Assembly: GCA_964523405.1 (NCBI GenBank)
Contig: CAZGAQ010000021.1
Location: 1-64,000 of the forward strand
From: CAZGAQ01 sp964523405
GTDB taxonomy: Bacteria; Planctomycetota; Phycisphaerae; UBA1845; Fen-1342
Length of the DNA stretch: 64,000 bases
Direction of reading: 5' to 3'
Shown one piece after another: positions 44,233 through 53,400 of this stretch. The translations under genes were made by a program, and so were the position numbers. The notes below the pieces were generated by a model. That model ran no database searches. It had not been told where the DNA came from and was given only the letters and a program-made list of their open reading frames with translations. Positions within the stretch are counted from its first letter, which is position 1, and each line of letters begins with the position of its first letter.

Positions 44233-45429
44233 ATGCGCCGGTTATCCGCGGTGGGGTATGGTCTGGCCTGGGGGCTGGTGGCGCTGCTGCCGGACGTGGC
44301 GCAGGCGCGGGTGAAGCTGATCACGCTGCCGGTGCGTGAGCGCGTGGAGGTACAGCTCGATCATCCGCAGGCGACACTGGTCGAGGAGGAGCGGATTGTT
44401 CCGCTGGTGAAAGGGCCCAACCAGGTGGACTTCTCGTGGGCCAACACGGCGATTGACCCGGAGACGATTCTGCTTCGTGTGCTAGCGCCCGCGGACGGGG
44501 ACGCGCTCGAGGCGAAGGTGCTGTCCGTCAGCTATCCGCCCAACGAGGCGGCGCTGGTCTGGGAGGTTGCGGCCAGCGCGTCGGGCTCGGCCCGCGTGCG
44601 CATCAGCTACCTCCTGGCCAACCTGAGCAAGAGCTTCAACTATCGCGCCACGGCCGCCCATGACGAGCGGACACTGACGCTGGCCCAGTACATGCGGCTG
44701 CAGAATTTCGCCAACGAGGAGTACGGCGCGAGCGGTCTGTTCGCGGGATACGGCAAGCAGTTTCTGCGGCCGATCGGGCTCAATGAGACGAAGGAGATGC
44801 TGGTGGAGCGCGTCGCGAACGTGCCGGTCCGCAAGACGTACACCTGCGACCCGGCGCAGTTCGACTACTTGGACCGACCGAAGAACAAGTTGCGCGTGCC
44901 GATGCATTACGTGCTCAAGAACGATGGGGCCAACCAGCTTGGCCGCGCGCCGCTGCCGTATGGCAAGGTGCGCATCTTCCAGGATGACGGGCACGGCGGG
45001 ACGGCGTTTCTGGGGGAGGACTGGGGCAAGTTCACACCGATCGATGACGAGTTGCGGCTGTACCTGGGGGTCGCCCAGGACATCGTCGTGGTGCGGACGA
45101 TCGAGCGTAACGACAAACGGCGCGTGGCGGGCAATCTCGAGGACCACGACGTCGTCATCAAGTACGAGGTCGAGAACTTCAAGAATCAGCCGGTCGTGCT
45201 CGACGTGGGCGAGAATCTGCGCTACGTCCGCAACGAAGTCCGCCAGGACACCAAGCGGGACGTGCAGTGGGAGCTGGCACCGGACACGACGTTGACCGGC
45301 CCGCCGGATGCGGAGAAGACGACCGATGAGCAAGTGCTGTTTCACGTGCCGCTGCCGGCGTGTGGCGCGGGGGCGAAGGCGGAGAAGTTGGTCTACCGGC
45401 TGCACGTGATCATCAAGAACGAGTGGTAA
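44233..45429 (+). CDS. Secreted DUF4139-type protein (first of tandem pair)
   Basis: A 398-residue protein from the ATG at 44233, with AGGAG upstream. A signal peptide (YGLAWGLVALLPDVAQA) is followed by beta-rich sequence: LVEEERIVPLVKGPNQVDFS, WANTAIDPETILLRVL and ARVRISYLLANLSKSFNYRA. The C-terminal half has RVPMHYVLKNDGANQLGRAP, LPYGKVRIFQDDGHGGTAFL and DELRLYLGVAQDIVVVRTIE, the pattern of DUF4139 domains. The paralog downstream shares the order NxLQFSWANT, GKVRIFxD and LxLNLG. Probably periplasmic or surface-bound; function unknown. Confidence 0.75.
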   Translation: MRRLSAVGYGLAWGLVALLPDVAQARVKLITLPVRERVEVQLDHPQATLVEEERIVPLVKGPNQVDFSWANTAIDPETILLRVLAPADGDALEAKVLSVSYPPNEAALVWEVAASASGSARVRISYLLANLSKSFNYRATAAHDERTLTLAQYMRLQNFANEEYGASGLFAGYGKQFLRPIGLNETKEMLVERVANVPVRKTYTCDPAQFDYLDRPKNKLRVPMHYVLKNDGANQLGRAPLPYGKVRIFQDDGHGGTAFLGEDWGKFTPIDDELRLYLGVAQDIVVVRTIERNDKRRVAGNLEDHDVVIKYEVENFKNQPVVLDVGENLRYVRNEVRQDTKRDVQWELAPDTTLTGPPDAEKTTDEQVLFHVPLPACGAGAKAEKLVYRLHVIIKNEW

Positions 45430-45459
45430 GGCCGACGTCGCACCAGTGAGGGTTTTCCC

Positions 45460-46881
45460 ATGCGCAAAATGCTTCATGGCATGCTGACCATCGTGCTCGC
45501 CGCGGGTGCGGGCGTCGCCGGGGCCCGCAATATCGACTTGTCCACGGTTCCGCCGCGCGACACCGTGCAACTGACGATTTACAACTCCGAGGACCTGACG
45601 CTGGTGCGGGAAACGCGCGTGCTGACGTTCCAGCGCGGCGTCAACCCACTGCAGTTCAGTTGGGCGAACACGCTCATTGACGCGAGTTCGGTGGAGCTGA
45701 CGTTCCGCACGCGGCCGGACCAGCTCTCCGTCCTGGACACGACGTTTCCGCATGACAAGCCGCAGATGCTGTACTGGAACGTGCAGAGCGAGTTCGACGG
45801 CGAGGCCACGGTGGAGATCACGTACTTCACGTCCGGCATCTCGTGGGCGGCGGACTACGTGTGTCTGGCGAATGCCGACGAGTCGCAGATGCACCTGGAC
45901 GGCTTCGTGCGTATCCAGAACCGCTCTGGCGAGCACTACGAGAACGCGCAAATCCGCCTGGTGGTGGGGACCATCAACCTCGTGGAGAAGATCGCCCAGT
46001 TGGCGCAGCTCGCGCTGGACAAGGTCGACCGGATGCCGGCGGCCGAACGTGGCGCGCTCCGCCAGGTGGCGGCCAAGAGCGCGCTGTCCGATCGTCGGGC
46101 GGCGGGTGAGGTGGATGCCGCAGGGGGGCGACTCGAGGAGCCCCAGATCGTCAAGGAGGGCCTGAGCGAGTACTTCATCTACACGATCGAGGGAACGCAG
46201 ACCGTCGCGGATACCTGGTCGAAGCGCATGCGCAGCTTCGAGGGTGCGGCCGTGCCGTTCCGCATTCAATACCGCTATCGGCCGGTGGAGTATGGCGACC
46301 AGCTCGTGCGCTTGTATCTGCTGACGAACGACACGGCATCCGGGCTGGGGACGACGCCCCTGCCGGACGGGATCGTGCGGGTGTTTCGCGACAACGGCCG
46401 CGATGGGCTGAGCTTCCTGGCCGCGCAGCCCATCAAGTATGTGCCGATCGGGGACAAGCTCGAGTTGAATCTCGGGCCCGATCCGGAGGTGATCTTCGAG
46501 CTCATCAAGCGGCGGGCGTATCGGGATAACTTGTGGATGCATGTGACGGGCACGGATCTGTTCCGGCGCGTCGACGACGGCGCCCTGCAGATTGAGGTCA
46601 ACAGCGCGGTGGAGGGCTGGGACGATCACGAGGTCTACACGCAGCGCATCCGCAACTACTCGGCCAAGCCCATCGACGTCGAAGTGCGCCGGGCGTTCCC
46701 GGGGCACGTCGTCTTTCGCAGCGCGCTGGCGGCGAAGCTGCACGACTTTCGGACGGTTGAGTTCACCGCGTCCGTGCCGCGTGGGCAGCGCGTCGACCTG
46801 CCGTTTGAGATCGTGCGCCACCAGGGCCGCAACGCCAAGCAGAACAACGTTACCCTCGAACCCGCCACGGCGGCACCGTAA
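45460..46881 (+). CDS. Secreted DUF4139-type protein (second of tandem pair)
   Basis: A 473-residue protein, 30 nt after its paralog. A signal peptide (MLTIVLAAGAGVAGA) is followed by TVQLTIYNSEDLTLVRETRV and GVNPLQFSWANTLIDASSVE, then VEITYFTSGISWAADYVCLA, which is the typical central strand of DUF4139 proteins where a new beta domain begins. Residues about 165-225 are a charged helical insertion (LAQLALDKVDRMPAAERGAL). The end has RVFRDNGRDGLSFLAAQPIK and YVPIGDKLELNLGPDPEVIF. It was probably formed with its neighbour by gene duplication. Its function is unknown; co-expression with the first copy is likely. Confidence 0.8.
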   Translation: MRKMLHGMLTIVLAAGAGVAGARNIDLSTVPPRDTVQLTIYNSEDLTLVRETRVLTFQRGVNPLQFSWANTLIDASSVELTFRTRPDQLSVLDTTFPHDKPQMLYWNVQSEFDGEATVEITYFTSGISWAADYVCLANADESQMHLDGFVRIQNRSGEHYENAQIRLVVGTINLVEKIAQLAQLALDKVDRMPAAERGALRQVAAKSALSDRRAAGEVDAAGGRLEEPQIVKEGLSEYFIYTIEGTQTVADTWSKRMRSFEGAAVPFRIQYRYRPVEYGDQLVRLYLLTNDTASGLGTTPLPDGIVRVFRDNGRDGLSFLAAQPIKYVPIGDKLELNLGPDPEVIFELIKRRAYRDNLWMHVTGTDLFRRVDDGALQIEVNSAVEGWDDHEVYTQRIRNYSAKPIDVEVRRAFPGHVVFRSALAAKLHDFRTVEFTASVPRGQRVDLPFEIVRHQGRNAKQNNVTLEPATAAP

Positions 46882-47475
46882 GCCGGATGCAAGCTGACCC
46901 AGGGTCCAGAGCGGTTTTGCTTCCGGTGTGGTACTCTGGAATGGGCCTTCTTCGTCAGGCACTGCGCGCTTCGCTCGGGGCCGGCGGAGGCCGGACGCGC
47001 CACGCTCCGTCAGGCCGGGACGCGCGACGCGACGGGGCAATGCACCATTGGTGAGACGGTTCGAGGGGGTAGAGCGACGCCGCGCGGCAGCGCGGGGCGC
47101 GCGAGCGGGCGGGTCGTTGCGCCGGAAAGCGGTGCCGCCCGCGGGTCAAAGCGGCTCAAACTGCCACAGCGTGGCGGGGGGCAACGGGGCGCCGGGCCGG
47201 CATGCGCGATGGTCCTGGCGCGGCAAGGCCACTTCTCGGACGTGCGGTCGACCCAGCGCGGAATCCCGGGTAGTCACCCGAGTGGCTCAGTAGGCGCAGG
47301 CCCGAGAAATCCCCGGACGTTGCGGGGACGTGGTCGGCGGTACGAACACGCGATCGAGGGGGGGCGCCATCGAGACGATCAACCCCATAAGCGCCGATGT
47401 CGGCACTACCGACACGGACCCGGGCTCGTGCGCCCGTGGTCGAGCCGGCCAATAGAGAGAGTAGGAAGAACGCGC
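46882..47475 (+). other. Long leader region of the giant RTX gene with several hairpins
   Basis: About 590 bases with no credible gene. The right half is rich in perfect short stems: a 7-bp pair TTCTCGG/CCGAGAA (47233-47239 with 47302-47308) enclosing CGGGT-AGTC-ACCCG (47267-47280), then TCCCCG/CGGGGA (47310-47315 with 47323-47328), and two mutually exclusive hairpins at 47393-47404 and 47399-47413. No known riboswitch consensus was recognised. Confidence 0.4.
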
Positions 47476-50400
47476 ATGGCGGATCGCCCGCACAAAGAGA
47501 ACGTCGCGCAGCCGGCCGATTCCGGCTCAAATGGTCAACCCAACCAGGCCGGGCGGCAGCCCCCAGCGCGACGTCGGAAGGCGAGAGGACAGATGGAACC
47601 ACTCGAACCCCGCATCCTGATGTCGGCCACCTGGTCCGATACGGAAACCGGCCAGACGCAGCCGGACGCCACGGATCACAATGACACGTTTACCGGCACG
47701 GACGGGGCCGACACGGCCCATGCGCTCACCGGTGATGACCTGCTGCTGGGCGGTGCGGGGGATGATGCGCTCTTCGGCGACGCCGGCAATGACGTTCTCG
47801 CTGGCGCGGAGGGTGACGACCAGTTGGAGGGGGGCACGGGCAGCGACGTGCTGGATGGCGGGGCCGGCGTGGATACGGCCCACTATGACAACGCGACCGC
47901 AGGGGTGAATGTCAGCCTGGCGGCCGGGGCGGCGACGGGCGGGGACGGCAACGATCTGCTGCACAACCTGGAGAACGTCGTCGGCTCAGCGCACGACGAT
48001 ATCCTGACGGGCGACGGTGGGGCGAACGTCCTGACCGGTGGAGCCGGGCACGACCACCTGGAGGGCGGGGCGGGCGACGATACGCTTGACGCCGGCACCG
48101 GCACCGACACGGCGCACTACGACCATGCCGCGGGCGGCGTGAATGTGAACCTCAGCACCGGCACCGCCACCGGCGGCGACGGGCACGACACGCTGGTGAA
48201 CTTCGAGAACGTGACAGGTTCGGCCCATGACGACATCCTCACCGGAGGCAGCGGGGCGAACGTGCTCGTGGCGGGCGCGGGCAACGACCACCTCGAAGGC
48301 GGCACGGGCAACGACACGCTCGATGGCGGCACGGGCAGCGACACCGCGCACTACGAACACGCCGCGGGCAGCGTGAACGCGAATCTCAGCGCCGGCACCG
48401 CGACCGGCGCGGACGGCAGCGACACGTTGCTCAGTATTGAGAACGTGACCGGCTCGAACTACGACGACACGCTGACCGGGCACACCGGTGCAAACGTGCT
48501 GGCCGGTGGCGCCGGCAACGACCATTTGGAAGGCGGCGCCGGGGACGACACGCTCGACGGGGGAACGGGCAGCGATACCGCCCATTACGACCACGCGGCC
48601 ACGGGAGTCACGGTCAACCTGACGACGGGGACGGCCAGCGGCGGCGACGGCAATGACACGCTGAGCGGCATTGAGAACGTCACCGGCTCGGCGCACAACG
48701 ATACGCTGACTGGCGACGGCGGCGCCAACGTGCTGACCGGCGGCGCGGGCAACGACCACCTGGAAGGCGGCCTGGGCGATGACACGCTCGCCGGCGGGAC
48801 GGGCACCGATACGGTCCACTACGACCACGCCACGGGCAGCGTGGACGTCAATCTCGCGGCCGGATCGGCCACCGGCAGTGACGGCCACGACACGCTGACC
48901 GGCATCGAGAATGCCACGGGCTCGGCGTACGACGACACGCTGACCGGTGGCGGCGGCGCGAACGTGCTGGCGGGCGGGGCGGGCAATGATCAGTTGGAAG
49001 GTGGTGCGGGAGCCGACACGCTGGATGGTGGCGCGGGCCTCGACACGGCGCACTATGACCACGCGTCCGCGGCGGTCAACGTGAACCTGGCGACGGGTAC
49101 GGCTACCGGCGGCGATGGCGCTGACACGCTGACCGGCATCGAGAACGCCACCGGCTCCGCTTACAACGACACGCTCATCGGCGACAGCGGGGCGAACGTT
49201 CTGACCGGCGGCGCCGGCAACGACTATCTCGAAGGCGGGGCGGGCAGCGACACGCTCGCGGGCGGCGCGGGCACCGACACGGTGCACTACGACCACGCGT
49301 CCGCGGAGGTCAACGTCAATCTCGCCGCCGGCACAGCCAGCGGCGGGGACGGTACGGACGCGTTGAGCGGCATCGAGAACGCCACCGGCTCCGCCTACAA
49401 CGACACGCTGACCGGCGACGGCGGCGCCAACGTGCTGTCCGGCGGAGCGGGCAACGACACACTGGGCGGCGCGTCCGGCGATGACCGGCTGGACGGCGGC
49501 GCGGGCAACGACCAGCTCGAGGGCGGGCTGGGTGACGACGCGCTGGACGGCGGCGCAGGCACCGATACGGCCCATTACGAGCATGCGACCGGCGCGGTGA
49601 CGGTTGACCTGGCGGCCGGCACCGCCAGCGGCGCCGACGGCAATGACACGCTCACCAGCATCGAGAACGTCACCGGCTCGGACTATGACGACAAGCTGAC
49701 GGGCGACGCCGGCGCGAACACGATTGGGGCCGGCGCGGGTAACGACGACGTCGAGGGCGGGGCGGGCAACGACACGCTCGATGGCGGCGCCGGACAGGAC
49801 ACGGTGCATTACGACGGGGCCACGGCCGGCGTGACGGTCAACCTGGCAGCGGGTACGGCGACGGGCGGCGCGGGGAGCGATACCCTGACCGGCTTCGAGA
49901 GCGCGACGGGCTCGGACTACAACGACACGTTGACCGGCGACGCCAACGCCAACACGCTGTCCGGCGGCGCGGGGCATGATACGCTCGACGGCGGTGCCGG
50001 CGACGACACACTCGACGGTGGTGCCGGGACGGACACCGCGAGCTACGCGGCCGCGAGCTCCGGCGTGACGGCGAACCTCACGACCGGGGTGGCCACGGGC
50101 GGCGCCGGCACGGACACGCTCAGGAACATTGAGAATCTGACCGGTTCGTCCTCCGGCGACACCCTGACGGGGGATGCCGGCGACAACGTCCTGAGCGGCG
50201 GGGCGGGGAATGACATGCTGAGCGGTGGGGCAGGCGACGACACGCTCGACGGCGGCAGCGGCACGGATACCGCGACGTATGCCGGTTCGACGGGCGCGGT
50301 CAATGTCGACCTGACGGCCGGCACGGCCACGGGGGCCGCCGGTAACGATACGCTGGTCGGAATCGAGAACGTCACAGGCACGGCGTACGACGACACGCTC

Positions 50401-53400
50401 GTCGGTAACGGCAACGCGAACTCGCTGTCCGGCGGCAGCGGCAACGACACACTGCAAGCCGGCGCGGGCAATGACTGGCTGGACGGCGGGGCGGGCGATG
50501 ATCTCCTGGACGGCGGGGCGGGCACGGACACGGCCTCGTATTCCGGCGCCACGGGCGCCGTCAACGTCAACCTGACGACCGGGACGGCCACGGGCGGGGG
50601 TGGCGATGACACGCTGACGGGCATTGAGAACGTGACCGGGTCGGGCTACGGCGACACGCTGGTGGGCGACGCGAACGCGAACACGCTGTCCGGCGGCAGC
50701 GGGAACGACACGCTGCAGGCCGGCGCGGGCAACGATACCCTGGATGGCGGCACGGGTAACGACACGCTGGACGGCGGGGCGGGGACGGACACGGCGACCT
50801 ATGCGAGCGCGGCCAGCGCGGTGAACGTCGACCTGTCCGCGGGCACGGCGACCGGCGGTGCGGGCAGTGACACGCTGACCGGCATTGAGAGCATCACGGG
50901 CTCGAAGTATGACGACACGCTCGTGGGGGACGCGGGCAATAACACCCTGACGGGCGGCACCGGCAATGACGTGCTCGACGGCGGCGCGGGCACGGATACG
51001 GCCAGCTACTCGTCGAGCTCAACCAGCGTGAACGTCAACCTGAGCACCGGAACGGCCACGGGCGGTGCCGGCGATGACACGCTGCTCAACATCGAGAACG
51101 TCACGGGCGGTTCCGGCAACGACGTCCTGACCGGCAATGCCGGCGCGAACGTACTGAGCGGCGGCTCCGGCAATGATCTGCTCGACGGCGGCGCGGGCAA
51201 TGACGCGCTCGACGGCGGCTCCGGCACGGACACGGCGACGTACGCCTCAGCGACGTCCGCGGTGACGGCCAATCTGACGACCGGGAAGGCCACCGGCGGG
51301 GCCGGTAACGACACGCTTGCCAGCGTGGAGAACCTGACCGGCTCCGATTTCGACGACACGCTAACCGGCAACAGCAGCGCGAACGTCCTGGCCGGCGGGG
51401 CCGGCGACGATCTCCTCGATGGCGCCGGTGGAGTCGACACGGCCGATTACTCGACGGCCACGGGGGCCGTGACGGCCGATCTGGTCAGCGGCACTGCGAC
51501 GGGCGGCGCCGGGAATGACACACTGCGGAATATCGAGAACCTCACGGGGTCGACGTTCGACGACGCGCTGACGGGCAACGCGAGCAACAACACGCTCGAT
51601 GGCGGCGCTGGCGACGACCTGCTGGATGGCGGCGGCGGCACGGACACGGTCACCTACGTCAACGCCACCGCGGGCGTCCAGGTGGATCTCGCGGCCGGCG
51701 CGGCGACCGGAGGCGGTGGCCAGGACACGCTGACCGGTCTCGAGAACGTCACGGGCTCCAACTATGACGACACGCTGGCGGGCGATGCCGGCGCGAACGT
51801 GATCAGCGGCGGGGCAGGCAACGACGTCGTCGTGGGCGGCGCCGGGAATGACACGCTGGACGGCGGCGCGGGTACGGACACGGTCAGCTACGCCGGCACG
51901 GGTGGCGCCGTGGATGTCAACCTCACGAGCGGCACCGCCAGCGGCGCCGACGGTACCGACACGCTGACGAACTTCGAAAATGTCACGGGCTCGGACTATG
52001 GCGACACGCTGACGGGCAATTCCGGCACCAACGTGTTAGATGGTGGAGCGGGGGACGACACGCTCGACGGCGGCGCGGGCAATGACACGCTGAGCGGCGG
52101 GGCCGGCAACGACACGGCCAGCTTTGGCTCGGCCACGTACGGCGTGACCGCCAACCTGAGCACGGGTGCGACGAGTGGCGGCGCGGGTTATGACACGCTC
52201 AGTGGGATTGAGAACCTCACCGGCTCGAGCTACGCGGACACGCTGACGGGCGACGCCGGCGCGAACGCGCTGTCCGGCGGATCCGGCAATGACACGCTCG
52301 ACGGCGGTGCGGGCGACGATACGCTCGATGGCGGCGCGGGCACGGACACGGCCAGCTACGCCAGCGCGAGCGGCGCGGTGAACGTCAACCTCGCGAGCGG
52401 GACGGCCACCGGCGCCGCCGGCAACGACACGCTCAACGCGGTCGAGAACGTCACCGGCTCAAACTACGACGACACACTGACCGGCGACGGCGGCGCGAAT
52501 GTGCTATCCGGCGGCTCCGGCAATGACCATCTCGAAGGCGGCCTCGGCAATGACTCCCTCGACGGCGGATCCGGCATCGACACGGCCCACTATGAACACG
52601 CCAGCGGCGCAGTGACGGTTGACCTGTCGGCCGGGACGGCCACGGGCGCCGACGGGACCGACACGCTGATCAGCATTGAGAACGCGACGGGCTCGGAGTC
52701 GAACGATACGCTCACGGGCGACGCCAACGCCAACGTCCTGGCGGGCGGGGGTGGTCAGGATACGCTGCACGGCGGCGCCGGCAACGACACGTTGCTGGGC
52801 GGCGCGGGCGACGACCTGCTGCACGGCGGAGCGGGCGACGACACGCTCGACGGCGGCGCCGGGCACGATGTCGCGGATTACCGCGACGCCACCGGCAGCG
52901 TGCGCGTCGACCTGACGGCCACCGGCCCGCAGAACACCGGCGGCGCGGGCACCGATACACTGACTCATGTGGAAGGCGTCATCGGGAGCGCATTCGACGA
53001 TCGGTTCGCCTTTACGCATCCGACCAACGGGGCGGAATACACGGTCGACGGCGGGGGCGGCAGCAACGTCATCGACCTGACGAACTTCTCCAAGTCCGAC
53101 ATCGTCATTCACAAGGACACCGGCACGCTGGAAGTGGCCACGCCGGACGGCGGCACGTTCACGGTGCACTACAGCCACGTGGACAGCATCGCCCTCCGGG
53201 ACGGCGACATCCTGACCACCGACACGCCGCCCGTCGCGCAGGCCGGGACCGCGCAGTACGTGCACGAGCGCGACGTGGTCGCCCTGAGTGCGGCCGGCAG
53301 CGTGGACGCGGACGGTGATCCGCTGACCTATGAATGGGTGCAGACGGGGGGGCCGACGGTGACCCTGTCCAACCCGCATGCGGCCAATCCGACCTTTGCG

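Noticed and set aside
44482..47040. 852-codon minus-strand frame opposite the DUF4139 pair
   Set aside because: It spans two well-supported plus-strand genes and has no domain or ribosome site.
46882..47475. c-di-GMP riboswitch (GEMM-I) upstream of the RTX gene
   Set aside because: The region is structured and the operon context is tempting, but the conserved GEMM core words were not found.
47700..53000. CRISPR-like or satellite array
   Set aside because: The periodicity is coding: one frame gives RTX calcium-binding repeats throughout, without constant repeats separated by unrelated spacers.
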